From Flavobacterium ovatum (lineage in GTDB: Bacteria; Bacteroidota; Bacteroidia; Flavobacteriales; Flavobacteriaceae): DNA of 64,000 nucleotides. Below, piece after piece: positions 45,905 to 54,674 of this stretch (position 1 is the first letter of the stretch; every line of letters begins with the position of its first letter). The notes under the pieces are model-generated. The model saw only the letters and a program-made list of their open reading frames with translations. It was not told the DNA's origin and did not search any database. The translations under genes and the position numbers were made by a program. The stretch is from NCBI RefSeq assembly GCF_040703125.1, contig NZ_CP160035.1, positions 1,798,001 to 1,862,000 of the forward strand, in the 5' to 3' direction.

Positions 45905-46468
45905 TTAAAAGTTGTAATTCAATGTCAATCCCAAATTGGTTTTAGCATTTAGTTCATTTTGATACAAACTTGGTTTAAGCGATAGATTTTCATCTACATT
46001 AAACTGTAATAAAGCCGCGTCTACATTGGCATCAATAATATTGAGTACATAAAAACCAACAACAAATAGGGCCGATAAATCTCGGTTGCGTTGGTAGAAT
46101 TTTTGAGCACTTATCAATCTGCTATCATCTAGGTAACTGTACTTGTCGTCAGTAAAACCTTCAAGTCTTTGTTTGTAGGCATTGCGAAACAAATTATACT
46201 TTTTTTGACTATCTAAATAAAAATATAAACTAGTTCCAATGGCTCCATAAACCAATGGGATTTTCCAATATTTTTTATTGTAAGCTTGGCCTAATCCAGG
46301 CAAAATAGCCGAATAAAAGGCTGCTTTTGCTGGAGTCAAAGGATCGATGTCGTTTGATTTGACCAAGTTTTGGGTGGTGACAACAGGTTCTGCTTTTCCT
46401 CCTTGCGCAAAAACAAAAGTTGTTCCAAGTATAAAAAGGAGTAAGACTATGGAAACTATTTTATTCAC
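45905..46468 (-). CDS. DUF5683 protein
   Basis: A 187-residue protein with a signal peptide (VSIVLLLFILGTTFVFAQGG) and the conserved DPLTPAKAAFYSAILPGLGQ, then AYNKKYWKIPLVYGAIG and membrane-like helices. DUF5683 is conserved in Bacteroidota between parB and dapB. The start codon overlaps the parB stop by one base, so it is translationally coupled to parB. Function unknown. Confidence 0.88.
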   Translation of the reverse strand: MNKIVSIVLLLFILGTTFVFAQGGKAEPVVTTQNLVKSNDIDPLTPAKAAFYSAILPGLGQAYNKKYWKIPLVYGAIGTSLYFYLDSQKKYNLFRNAYKQRLEGFTDDKYSYLDDSRLISAQKFYQRNRDLSALFVVGFYVLNIIDANVDAALLQFNVDENLSLKPSLYQNELNAKTNLGLTLNYNF

Positions 46469-47367
46469 TATCCTTTTATTAATTCAATAATTCGATTAAA
46501 ATCTTCTTCTGATTGAAACGGGATGGTGATTTTTCCTTTTCCGTTACCAGCTACTTTGACATCTACTTTGTTTCCAAAATACCTGTTAAATGTATTTTTT
46601 TGTTCGTCATCGATTTCAAACGAAGAAACTTTAGCTTTAGTCGCTGGTTTTGGTTTTAAACTCTCGTGGTAATTCTTCACCAAAGCTTCGGTATCACGTA
46701 CCGAAAGATTTTGACTTACAATTTTTTGATAAATATCAGTTTGTATGTCTAAGTCTTCGATGTTGATAATGGCACGTCCGTGTCCCATACTGATAAAACC
46801 ATCACGAATTCCGGTTTGAATTATCGGGTCTAGTTTTAAAAGACGTAAATAGTTAGCAATCGTAGAACGTTTTTTTCCCACACGGTCACTCATTTGTTCT
46901 TGAGTCAGCTGAATTTCATCTATCAAACGTTGGTAAGAAAGTGCAATTTCAATTGGATCTAAATCGTGACGTTGAATGTTTTCAACCAGTGCCATAACTA
47001 ATGATTCGTTATCATTAGCAATACGAATATAAGCAGGAATCGTGGTCAATCCCACAAGAGTAGAAGCTCTAAGACGTCTTTCTCCAGAGATTAATTGGTA
47101 TTTATTGAAATCTAATTTACGGACAGTAATTGGTTGAATAACACCTAGTTCCTTAATGGAAACAGCGAGTTCTTTCAGCGCCTCTTCGTTGAAATTACTT
47201 CTAGGTTGAAACGGATTGATTTCGATAGCATCAATTTCAAGCTCAATGATATTTCCAACGACTTTGTCAGCGTTTTTATCAGTTGCTGATGTAATATCGT
47301 TTTCGGGATCTTTTAATAAGGCAGATAAACCTCTTCCTAGGGCTTGTTTTTTTATTGCTTTTGCCAT
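46468..47367 (-). CDS. parB: Chromosome-partitioning protein ParB
   Basis: A CTPase/DNA-clamp that loads at parS and segregates the origin with ParA. The 299 residues have the N-terminal GRGLSALL, the ParB/Sulfiredoxin domain with INPFQPRSNFNEEALKELA and the CTP-binding SGERRLRAS, MALVENIQRHDLDPIE, a helix-turn-helix (TQEQMSDRVGKKRSTIANYL) and a C-terminal dimerisation domain. It lies 4 bp after parA. Confidence 0.96.
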   Translation of the reverse strand: MAKAIKKQALGRGLSALLKDPENDITSATDKNADKVVGNIIELEIDAIEINPFQPRSNFNEEALKELAVSIKELGVIQPITVRKLDFNKYQLISGERRLRASTLVGLTTIPAYIRIANDNESLVMALVENIQRHDLDPIEIALSYQRLIDEIQLTQEQMSDRVGKKRSTIANYLRLLKLDPIIQTGIRDGFISMGHGRAIINIEDLDIQTDIYQKIVSQNLSVRDTEALVKNYHESLKPKPATKAKVSSFEIDDEQKNTFNRYFGNKVDVKVAGNGKGKITIPFQSEEDFNRIIELIKG

Positions 47368-47371
47368 AAAA

Positions 47372-48139
47372 TTAGTTGCTGTTTTTCTTTATTACTTCTT
47401 CAGCTAGGCTTAAATAATTAGTAGCACCTTTACTGGTTGCGTCATAGTTGATAATGCTTTCTCCAAAACTTGGTGCCTCACTCAACTTTACGTTTCTTTG
47501 TATAATGGTATTGAAAACCATATCGTTGAAGTGTTTTTGAACCTCTTCAACCACTTGGTTAGACAAGCGTAATCTTGAGTCGTACATAGTCAATAATAAA
47601 CCTTCGATGTCTAAATCTGGATTGTGGATTTTTTGAATGCTCTTTATAGTATTTAAAAGTTTTCCTAAACCTTCCAAGGCAAAATATTCACATTGAATAG
47701 GAATAATTACCGAGTCAGCCGCAGTAAGAGCGTTCAACGTAAGTAATCCCAAAGAAGGTGCACAGTCAATAATGATATAGTCATAATTGTCTTTCACACT
47801 TTCTAATGCTTTTTTAAGCATGTATTCCCTATTTTCCTTATCTACCAATTCGATTTCGATGGCAACAAGGTCAATATGTGCAGGAATTACATCCACGTTA
47901 GGGGCTGTACATTTTATAATAGCTTCTGATGGTGTATTACTATGTTCTAAAATTTGGTAAGTTCCAATTTCTACATTTTCCACATCTATGCCAACTCCTG
48001 AGCTCGCATTGGCTTGAGGGTCAGCGTCAATAAGTAAAACTTTTTTCTCTAAAACACCTAAGGAAGCTGCCAGATTGATTGACGTTGTTGTTTTTCCAAC
48101 TCCTCCTTTTTGATTAGCAATCGCAATGATTTTGCCCAT
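47372..48139 (-). CDS. parA: Chromosome-partitioning ATPase ParA (Soj)
   Basis: A deviant Walker ATPase that drives ParB-parS movement. The 255 residues show the deviant Walker A QKGGVGKTTTSINLA (signature Lys near residue 11), Walker A' VLLIDADPQANASSGVG and Walker B DYIIIDCAPSLGLLTLNAL. It is the first gene of the minus-strand run parA-parB-DUF5683-dapB-lepB-WbqC. Confidence 0.96.
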   Translation of the reverse strand: MGKIIAIANQKGGVGKTTTSINLAASLGVLEKKVLLIDADPQANASSGVGIDVENVEIGTYQILEHSNTPSEAIIKCTAPNVDVIPAHIDLVAIEIELVDKENREYMLKKALESVKDNYDYIIIDCAPSLGLLTLNALTAADSVIIPIQCEYFALEGLGKLLNTIKSIQKIHNPDLDIEGLLLTMYDSRLRLSNQVVEEVQKHFNDMVFNTIIQRNVKLSEAPSFGESIINYDATSKGATNYLSLAEEVIKKNSN

Positions 48140-48437
48140 TTATTTTGTCTAAATTTTGAACGGTAAAAATACAATTTATTATGGTTTCTAAAAATCTAAT
48201 TTGTTAACATTTGTTAATGGTTGATTTGTGGTTGTTTGGGGAATGTGAATTCCAAGATAATTATTCGTTTTTTGAGTGAAATAAATAAATTTAAGTTGCA
48301 TCAAAATATTAATTTTACGATGATGTTTATGTGTTTTTTTTTGGGTGTATAAAAGTTAAAGGCTAGCTTTTTAATCTGAAATTTACTATATTGGTTTATT
48401 GATTTTTTTGATTTTGGATTAAGTAAATTTTTTTATC
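48140..48437. other. Divergent intergenic region parA / PAS-LuxR gene
   Basis: A 298-bp AT-rich gap. It must carry the parA operon promoter and that of the regulator, but I see no clean TAnnTTTG box for either gene, no palindrome resembling TACTCAAwTTGAGTA, and no parS-like TGTTTCACGTGAAACA. Confidence 0.5.
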
Positions 48438-49199
48438 ATGGAAAACGAGGATAATAAACTTAAAAAAGTTTGGAAAGAAGGTAATAAGACAGCACGTCAA
48501 CTTACATCTATACCTGAAATTAATTTTAATGAGCTGATTAGTTCATTGGTAAGTCTAGGTCCATTTTATTTCTATGTAATTGACTTTTTTGATATGTCAA
48601 TATCACATGTAAGCCCTTCAATAAAAGACATTCATGGTTTTGACCCTGAAACAGTAACTTTTGACGATATTATACAAACTATTCATCCAGAGGATATGGA
48701 TTTTGTAGCCAATGCTGAAAATGCCAATTTAAAATTTCTTTATAATATTGTTGGAGTTGATAATATTGTCAATTATAAAGCTAGTTATTCTTTTAGAAGT
48801 AGACTAAAGAATGGAGAATATGGTATGCTAAATCATCAAGCTATTGTTTTGACTACTGATGAGAATGGTGGGTTTGGTAAAGCATTAAATATTCATACAA
48901 ATATAGATCATCTGACAAAGAAAAATAGCTATACATTCTCATTAATCGGTTTAAAAGATAATCCTTCCTATACGGATATTAATGTTTCTTTTGAATCTAA
49001 TGAATTCACTTGTTTTTCCAAACGCGAAATGGAAATTATCAAATTAATTTCAGAAGGACTTACCACTATTCAGATTTCTGAAATCTTTAATATTAGTGAA
49101 CACACCGTAAAAACACACCGTAAAAACATCAACAAAAAATCGGATTGTAAAAACGCTTCTGAATTGATTAATAAGTGTATTTCTCTGGGGTTGATTTAG
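48438..49199 (+). CDS. PAS-LuxR transcriptional regulator, first of two
   Basis: A 253-residue single-component regulator. Residues ~35-170 look like a PAS sensor domain (FYFYVIDFFDMSISHVSPSI, IKDIHGFDPETVTF, IQTIHPEDMDFV). The C-terminal LuxR helix-turn-helix (~190-253) contains FSKREMEIIKLISEGLTT and SEHTVKTHRKNINKK. There is no receiver domain. Same architecture as the gene at 57628-58401, so the two are paralogues. Ligand and targets are unknown. Confidence 0.88.
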   Translation: MENEDNKLKKVWKEGNKTARQLTSIPEINFNELISSLVSLGPFYFYVIDFFDMSISHVSPSIKDIHGFDPETVTFDDIIQTIHPEDMDFVANAENANLKFLYNIVGVDNIVNYKASYSFRSRLKNGEYGMLNHQAIVLTTDENGGFGKALNIHTNIDHLTKKNSYTFSLIGLKDNPSYTDINVSFESNEFTCFSKREMEIIKLISEGLTTIQISEIFNISEHTVKTHRKNINKKSDCKNASELINKCISLGLI

Positions 49200-49257
49200 G
49201 TTTTATGGATTATATTTAAAATAGTTGTTTACCTTATTTTTTTTCTTTTTAAATTTC

Positions 49258-49287
49258 TTGTATAAGCAAAAAATAATTGTATCTTTG
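49258..49287 (+). promoter_or_regulatory. Promoter of tRNA-Pro
   Basis: TTG (49258-49260), 19 bp, TATCTTTG (49280-49287): the best match in the window to the Bacteroidota housekeeping promoter. The tRNA begins 12 bp downstream. Confidence 0.85.
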
Positions 49288-49298
49288 CACCCGCGTTA

Positions 49299-49373
49299 CG
49301 GGGTGTAGCGTAGCTCGGTTATCGCGCCTGCTTTGGGAGCAGGAGGCCGCAGGTTCGAATCCTGCCACCCCGA
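49299..49373 (+). tRNA. tRNA-Pro (anticodon TGG)
   Basis: 75 nt folding into a full cloverleaf. The acceptor stem is CGGGGTG / CACCCCG with discriminator A. The anticodon stem CCTGC/GCAGG (49327-49343) frames the loop TTTGGGA with anticodon TGG at 49334-49336. The T arm contains GGTTCGAATCC. CCA is not encoded. A promoter precedes and a terminator follows. Confidence 0.97.
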
Positions 49374-49376
49374 CTA

Positions 49377-49407
49377 AAACCTTCTTGTGAACCAAGGAGG
49401 TTTTTTT
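49377..49407 (+). terminator. Terminator of tRNA-Pro
   Basis: A 10-bp stem AAACCTTCTT / AAGGAGGTTT (two G-T pairs) with a 7-base loop, followed by T. Confidence 0.85.
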
Positions 49408-49576
49408 ATTTCTACAAATGAACAAGCGATTGTTTTTTTAATACTTAGATTCATTAATAAAAGTATTTATTGTGTAAGAGACTTTCTATTTTGAGCTGTG
49501 TTGTACTTAAAACTACTACATTAGCAAATAAGACCATCAGTTATTAGAATAGTAGTAAAAAGAATTCTTTTAAAAA

Positions 49577-50818
49577 ATGATAAATTTCTCAAAAAAAACA
49601 ATCTGTCTGATTTTTGTATCTGTGGTAATAATGCTTGCCTCTTGTGAAAATGATAATGAAACTAGGGAACCCTTACATGAAATATTTGAAGTAGGGAACC
49701 CATCAGCAAATGCTAAAAAAGTGTTGATGCATTATTTAGCTTGGTTTGGTGAAGGTAAAGAGGGAAGACATTGGAGCTATGGTACGCCTAGAAAACCATT
49801 GATTGGTTATTATAGCTCGCAATCTTGGGCGACGCATTTATACCATGTCTTACTTTCTTCTGCTGTTGGAATTGATGGGGCAATAATTAATGTAAGAACA
49901 GATTATGATCAGAAATCCTTTGATATGTTTGTTGAATCTATCAAGCGAATTGACGAAATTTATCCAGATTTTGAATACAGTATAAGTATTAGCTATGATG
50001 ATCAAGATGCAACAGAATCGGCTGCTTTAAGTAACTTCAGTCATTTAAAAAATGATATAATTCCAAATACTAGACACTATTTGACTAAAAATGGAAAACC
50101 TGTGATTTATATTTGGAATTACGATGGTTTTTTAACTTCACAAGAATATAGGGACATTGCAAATACCATTTTTACAAGTAATGCACCAATCCTGCTTAAG
50201 AATGATTTAGATTTAGATGCAGTGCCAGGAAAGTATGTTATGAACTCCATTTATCCTTGGGTTCAAGGTTGGACAAATGAAGGCTCTAACTGGGGAGAAG
50301 GATATATCAATTGGTTTTATAATACTCAAATTGATTTTAAATTGAATAATAAAGTAGAATTTGTAACGGGTGCAGTTTGGCCTGGATTTGATGATAGAAA
50401 TGTTAGTTGGGGGCAAAACCGTTGGATTGATCGTAAAAATGGGGAAACCTATGGTAAGTTGTGGAACCTCATCAATAAAACATATGAAAATAAAGTAGAT
50501 TGGGTAGTGCTTGAAACTTGGAATGATTTTAACGAAGGTTCTGAAATAGAAACTGCTGAAGGTGAAGTTGATTATCAATATCTGGATTTGACCGCTGGTC
50601 ACATTGGTACTTACAAAGGAAAACCAAGTTTGATTGATTCTGAAAAATGGATGTTACGAGCAGCGGTGAAAATTTACCAAGCAGCAAAATTGATTGAAGA
50701 TGGTAATAGAAACTATGCTATTTACTATCCTAAATTGCAAAAATCAATTGAACAATATCTAAAAACAAATGGACAGAAGTCATTTGAATTAGCTGATGAA
50801 ATCATAACTAGACTTTAA
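49577..50818 (+). CDS. GH99-like (glycoside hydrolase family 71/99-like) lipoprotein
   Basis: A 413-residue lipoprotein (signal VSVVIMLASCEN, lipidated Cys ~23). The body reads as a TIM-barrel of the GH71/GH99-like group: VLMHYLAWFGEGKEGRHWSY, the ring GIDGAIINVRTDYDQ, KPVIYIWNYDG, VEFVTGAVWPGFDDRNVSWG and WVVLETWNDFNEGSEIE, where the acidic residues of ETWNDFNEGSE would form the active site. GH99 enzymes act as endo-alpha-mannosidases/mannanases, so an alpha-mannan-like target is a reasonable guess. No susCD pair is adjacent. Monocistronic, downstream of tRNA-Pro. Confidence 0.82.
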   Translation: MINFSKKTICLIFVSVVIMLASCENDNETREPLHEIFEVGNPSANAKKVLMHYLAWFGEGKEGRHWSYGTPRKPLIGYYSSQSWATHLYHVLLSSAVGIDGAIINVRTDYDQKSFDMFVESIKRIDEIYPDFEYSISISYDDQDATESAALSNFSHLKNDIIPNTRHYLTKNGKPVIYIWNYDGFLTSQEYRDIANTIFTSNAPILLKNDLDLDAVPGKYVMNSIYPWVQGWTNEGSNWGEGYINWFYNTQIDFKLNNKVEFVTGAVWPGFDDRNVSWGQNRWIDRKNGETYGKLWNLINKTYENKVDWVVLETWNDFNEGSEIETAEGEVDYQYLDLTAGHIGTYKGKPSLIDSEKWMLRAAVKIYQAAKLIEDGNRNYAIYYPKLQKSIEQYLKTNGQKSFELADEIITRL

Positions 50819-50970
50819 TTGTATTTTAAAAAATCATAAACCTTCAATTTTATTAAAATAAAGGGGATAATTGCAAATTACTAGATTGTTTATTTTGTAA
50901 GAATAAATGTCATAAATATTTATTTACTAGTGTTTAGTCTTGATTAATCGTTTTTAATCGGTATTTAATT

Positions 50971-50978
50971 TATATTTG
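50971..50978 (+). promoter_or_regulatory. TAnnTTTG promoter box of the LRR/T9SS gene
   Basis: TATATTTG, 58 bp before the ATG at 51037. It supports use of the ATG at 51037 rather than the GTG at 50983, which would lie 5 bp after the box. Confidence 0.55.
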
Positions 50979-51036
50979 TACAGTGTTTCCTAGTCGAAAT
51001 AAGATGTATTCGACTCACAATAAAAAACGTACAATT

Positions 51037-52521
51037 ATGAAAAAAAAATATTTTTTATGTGCATTATGCACAATGGCTTTTGGCCTAATGCAAGCACAAA
51101 CTTATTTTGCCGATGGAGGTATTACATATGAAGTAATAAGTAGTGTCGGTTTAACTGCAAAAGTAGCGGTTAATCAATCATTAACTGGAAGTGTGACAAT
51201 TCCGTCCCCAGTTTCAGACGGAACTTCTAGCTATACTGTGACTTCGGTAAAAGCATATGCGTTTTCTGGTTCTTCTATTACTAGTATTGTCCTTCCAAGC
51301 TCTGTTACTTCAATTGAGAGCGATGCCTTTGCAAATTGTATGTCATTAACTTCGGCTGCTTTAGGGGCTGGTGTTACAAGTATTGGAAATGCAGCATTTT
51401 TTAAAACTGGTTTAACGAGTATCTTGATTCCAAATTCGGTAACTAGTATTGGTAGTCAGGCATTCTTTGAGAATGAAAACCTAACAACTGTTACCATGGG
51501 AAATTCAGTTATATCTATTGGTACTAATGCATTTGCTCAGGCAGAAGGGGCGACTTCTTCTATTTCGAGTATAATTCTTCCAAATACTTTACTTGTAATT
51601 CCGAACGACGCCTTTGCAAATAATACACTTTTAAACTCAGTTACAATAGGAAGTGCAGTAACAAGTATTGGAAGTTCTGCATTTTTTAAGACAGGTTTAA
51701 CGAGTGTGTCGATTCCAAATTCAGTAACGAGTATTGGTAGTCAAGCATTTTTTGAAAATTTAAATTTAACTTCAGTAACCCTAGGGAATTCTGTATCTTC
51801 GATTGGGATAAAAGCGTTTGCTCAACCTATTGATGCAACTTCATCTATTTCTAGTATCAGTTTTCCAAACAGTTTGCTTACAATTGCAGATGATGCTTTT
51901 GCAAGTAATTCTTTGTTAGCTACAATTAGTTTTGGAAACTCTATTACAACTATTGGAAATTCGGCATTTTACAAAACCAATTTAGCAAATATTACACTTC
52001 CAAATTCAGTAACTAGCATTGGTAACCTGACATTCTTTGCAAATGTAAACCTAACAACTGTTACCATGGGGAATTCAGTTTCGTCAATTGGTAGTCAGGC
52101 TTTTGCTTATTGCAATCCTTTGAATAGTTTTTCCATTACTACTACAACTCCGCCAAGTGTAACTGCAAATACTTTTGAAGGTTTAACTTTATCAAATATT
52201 ACCCTATCAGCGCCTAGTGGAACTGGGTATTCAACAACAGCAGTATGGAAGGATTTTCATATATCTGGTACTTTGAATGTTATTGACAGAGAATTAAATA
52301 ATGTGGTTAGAGTTTATCCAAACCCTGTAAGTGACTATTTGAATATAGTTTTACCAAGTCAATATCAATTAAATTCAGCTAGTATTTTTAATATAAAAGG
52401 GGAGCATGTGATTGATACTATAAATGATACTATAAATATTGAAAGTTTATCTTCTGGGATTTATTATATTTTAATATCAACAAATAAAGGTGAGATATCT
52501 AAAAAATTTGTAAAGAAATAA
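51037..52521 (+). CDS. BspA-type leucine-rich repeat surface protein with T9SS sorting domain
   Basis: A 494-residue secreted protein: a signal peptide (FLCALCTMAFGLMQAQ), about fifteen BspA/LRR_5-type repeats (pattern LTSVSIPNSVTSIGSQAFF) over ~60-400, and a type A C-terminal sorting domain (~420-494, VVRVYPNPVSDYLNIVL ... SSGIYYILISTNKG ... KKFVKK) for export by the type IX secretion system and surface anchoring. The ATG at 51037 is chosen because it gives a standard signal peptide; the frame extends to a GTG at 50983. BspA-like repeats mediate adhesion in other Bacteroidota; the ligand here is unknown. Confidence 0.93.
   Translation: MKKKYFLCALCTMAFGLMQAQTYFADGGITYEVISSVGLTAKVAVNQSLTGSVTIPSPVSDGTSSYTVTSVKAYAFSGSSITSIVLPSSVTSIESDAFANCMSLTSAALGAGVTSIGNAAFFKTGLTSILIPNSVTSIGSQAFFENENLTTVTMGNSVISIGTNAFAQAEGATSSISSIILPNTLLVIPNDAFANNTLLNSVTIGSAVTSIGSSAFFKTGLTSVSIPNSVTSIGSQAFFENLNLTSVTLGNSVSSIGIKAFAQPIDATSSISSISFPNSLLTIADDAFASNSLLATISFGNSITTIGNSAFYKTNLANITLPNSVTSIGNLTFFANVNLTTVTMGNSVSSIGSQAFAYCNPLNSFSITTTTPPSVTANTFEGLTLSNITLSAPSGTGYSTTAVWKDFHISGTLNVIDRELNNVVRVYPNPVSDYLNIVLPSQYQLNSASIFNIKGEHVIDTINDTINIESLSSGIYYILISTNKGEISKKFVKK
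51409..52125 (+). repeat. 285-bp higher-order repeat within the LRR gene
   Basis: Groups of four LRRs recur with an exact 285-bp (95-residue) period: units at 51409-51693 and 51694-51978, with a third, partial unit from 51979. The phrases PNSVTSIG, FFEN or FFAN and TMGNSV/TLGNSV repeat in register. The gene grew by duplication of four-LRR blocks. Confidence 0.85.
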
Positions 52522-52561
52522 ATGTTTTTAAATGCTTTCATAAACAGTAAAATATATGATT

Positions 52562-52631
52562 TCATTAATGTCCGATAAAAAATAGAATCCTACGGTTTTA
52601 TTTTTTATCGGACATTAATGATTGTTTTTTT
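52562..52631 (+). terminator. Very long terminator hairpin between the convergent T9SS genes
   Basis: A perfect 23-bp inverted repeat (52562-52584 with 52599-52621) extends inward through wobble pairs to a ~28-bp stem and a 4-base loop. A T-rich tract follows (52624-52637). It can end transcription in both directions. Confidence 0.85.
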
Positions 52632-52707
52632 GTTTTTAAATTAGGAGTCAATTTAAGTGAAAATTATTGAGAAGTAATCATTTCGTTATCGTTAAATATT
52701 CAGTTTA

Positions 52708-53859
52708 TTAATTTTTGATTATTTTTTGAATAAACTGATTGTCAATTTTGAGTATATATATTCCAGTACTTAGACTGTTAATGTCTATTGTATTGTTAGT
52801 TGGAGATATAGATTTTGATACTATTTTCTGTCCAGAAATAGTATAAATTTCAATATTATGATTTTGATTATTTAAGCCATTAATATATAATTCATTCTTT
52901 TTATTGTAAACGAATACATTTGAAAGTTGATTATTAAAATCATTTGTGGATAAAGTCATGTCAATAGCCTGTACAACTCTACCTTGGTTCTGTAAGGTTG
53001 CATATATTTTATTGCCAACCAAAATAACATCTCTAAAATTCGCAAAGAATAAGCTCCCATTATTAGTGTCTTGATATGTACTATTTACTGCAATATCAGT
53101 TGAACCTACTGTAGGGTTTGTTAAATCAATTTTAGTTATTAAACTACCATTAGACATATATAAGTCATTACCAGACTTAAATAGACCTCTAGAAAACCTA
53201 GAACTTACTAATGTGTTTACTGAGGGATTGTTTTGAGATACATCAATTGTTAAAATTTTCTGATCATCTATTGATGATAAATAAATAATATTGTTGTCAA
53301 TAATATTACCTTTCACAACACTAGTATTAGTTACGTTATTAACTATTACTTGCGCTGTTGGATTAGGAATGCTGGCATCAATTTTATCTAAATGCGTTAT
53401 AAATGGTTCAAAGCTTGGTGGATTTAATAATGTTTCTGCTGTTATGTAAATAGTAGAGCCATTATTTGTAATAGAACTTATATACTCCCCAGTTGTATAG
53501 ATGTCTTGCGCTGGGCTAGATAAGTTATTTAAATCTAGTGATATTATTTTCCCTCCAAGAAAAGTATCTGTAGATTGGATATAGTTTTCAAGTGCTATAT
53601 AAAATAAATTGCCGTTGAGTGTGAAATTAACCAAATAAAAGTCGTTTGGAACTGTATAAATAGTCGTTGGTGTAGGGTTATTTATTGTTGTATCAATTCT
53701 ATAAATATTTTCAGAACCTAATACATACATATCGGTTCCATTCATTGTCAAAAAAGTTGCACCCAAAACTCCAGAGACATAATCTGTAGTGTTTGTTTGG
53801 GATTGAGCAGCATTTGAAATTAATAAAAAAAGCAAGAATGTAAGTAATTTTGTTTTCAT
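52708..53859 (-). CDS. Beta-propeller-like secreted protein with T9SS sorting domain
   Basis: A 383-residue protein with a signal peptide (LLTFLLFLLISNAAQSQ). Repeated ~45-residue strand units (GSENIYRIDTTINNPTPTTI, GGKIISLDLNNLSSPAQDIY, LITKIDLTNPTVGSTDI) read as a beta-propeller of the SMP-30/Kelch-like shape. A C-terminal type A sorting domain (~310-383, NVFVYNKKNELYINGL ... SLSTGIYILKIDNQFIQKIIK) targets it to type IX secretion. Function unknown. A palindrome shared with the 57.6-kb region lies upstream of its promoter. Confidence 0.88.
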   Translation of the reverse strand: MKTKLLTFLLFLLISNAAQSQTNTTDYVSGVLGATFLTMNGTDMYVLGSENIYRIDTTINNPTPTTIYTVPNDFYLVNFTLNGNLFYIALENYIQSTDTFLGGKIISLDLNNLSSPAQDIYTTGEYISSITNNGSTIYITAETLLNPPSFEPFITHLDKIDASIPNPTAQVIVNNVTNTSVVKGNIIDNNIIYLSSIDDQKILTIDVSQNNPSVNTLVSSRFSRGLFKSGNDLYMSNGSLITKIDLTNPTVGSTDIAVNSTYQDTNNGSLFFANFRDVILVGNKIYATLQNQGRVVQAIDMTLSTNDFNNQLSNVFVYNKKNELYINGLNNQNHNIEIYTISGQKIVSKSISPTNNTIDINSLSTGIYILKIDNQFIQKIIKN

Positions 53860-54022
53860 AATTTGTAATTTTAAATTAATTGTAATTAGATTGATGAATA
53901 TTTGTTTTTATTATTTCCTAAGCGGAAAAGCTTGTAATTTTACCCGATATTAATTGGGTACTATTTATTTCAAATTCAGAGTCTTAAAAATAATATGATC
54001 ATTATTTAGAAGTTTTATTTTA

Positions 54023-54030
54023 CAAAGGTA
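54023..54030 (-). promoter_or_regulatory. TAnnTTTG promoter box of the propeller gene
   Basis: TACCTTTG on the minus strand, 163 bp upstream of the start codon at 53859. A 17-bp palindrome is centred ~35 bp upstream of it, a usual activator position. Confidence 0.45.
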
Positions 54031-54050
54031 ATTATTCGTAAAAGTTTAAA

Positions 54051-54093
54051 AAATACTCAATTTGAGTATATTCTAGTAGAGTTGATGTGTTTT
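54051..54093. repeat. 43-bp direct repeat, left copy (LuxR gene 3' end plus palindrome)
   Basis: Matches 57606-57648 at 41 of 43 positions. It contains the 17-bp palindrome ATACTCAATTTGAGTAT (54053-54069). On the minus strand it also holds the codons K-T-H-Q-L-Y-stop (54093-54073), identical in protein to the C-terminus of the PAS-LuxR regulator at 57628-58401. No LuxR gene is attached here: the similarity ends abruptly at 54093. Confidence 0.85.
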
Positions 54094-54124
54094 ATTATTG
54101 GGGAGAAATTTTCCGAAATATTTT

Positions 54125-54445
54125 TCATTTTACTCTATTTATGTGTTTAACAGTATTATTTGTAACTCCCAGCCAAACAGTGCTATTTATAACAGCAAAC
54201 ATCTTAGATTGATTCAGATTAGAATCAATAATTCGATTTGCTTTTTTTATTTGTTTAGAATACCATTTTTTCTCTTTTAAATAATGCTGTTCAGATTCGT
54301 AATCATCTATTGTTCCTAATTCTTCTAAATTAATGTAGGTTTCGTTTAGTGCATATTGCCATTCTATAATTTCAAATTTAGGTTGTAGTTTTTCATAATT
54401 ACAACTCTTCAAAGCTTTTTGAATCTCGGGCTTGTAAAATGGTTT
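54125..54445 (-). pseudogene. Gene fragment without start codon
   Basis: An open frame of 106 codons between in-frame stops, with no ATG before its last third (a TTG at 54412 is the only upstream candidate). The translation is charged and helical (IEWQYALNETYINLEELGTI, KEKKWYSKQIKKANRIIDSN) and not recognisable. Together with the neighbouring fragment at 54475-54585 it looks like the remains of genes rather than an expressed small protein, although a TTG-started 95-residue product cannot be excluded. Confidence 0.4.
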
Positions 54446-54474
54446 TTAAAAAAATCTAGCAGAAGATTAGTGTT

Positions 54475-54585
54475 TTACCATTCCTCAATTGCTTTCCAAA
54501 TGGCTTTATAACCTCTTAATTTTTTATAGCGCGATGCTTTATTTTTTAAGTGAATTATAGCAGTTCCTTTGTCGTTACTCCTTAT
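54475..54585 (-). pseudogene. C-terminal gene fragment
   Basis: The reverse strand reads SNDKGTAIIHLKNKASRYKK, then LRGYKAIWKAIEEW and a stop at 54475. It has the look of a conserved protein C-terminus, but the frame is closed by a stop (TAA) shortly upstream and no start exists. Probably a leftover of a lost gene. Confidence 0.4.
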
Positions 54586-54674
54586 TTATATCTCGATTAA
54601 GTAATAGGACTGTGATTTTTATTTTGATAATGTGGCTAGCTTTGTTAGTTCCAAAAACTAAGGGTTTTATTCTA

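Noticed and set aside
49299..49373. Direct duplication of the tRNA-Pro 3' end marking an island boundary
   Set aside because: I looked for the T-arm/acceptor 3' sequence to the right and did not find a copy inside the window.
51409..52125. Regular repeats in the LRR gene as a CRISPR array or minisatellite
   Set aside because: They encode leucine-rich repeats in a continuous reading frame with a signal peptide and T9SS tail.
53930..53965. ACCC...GGGT hairpin upstream of the propeller gene as a terminator or operator
   Set aside because: The stem is only four G/C pairs with an imperfect AT-rich interior and no T-run; too weak to call.
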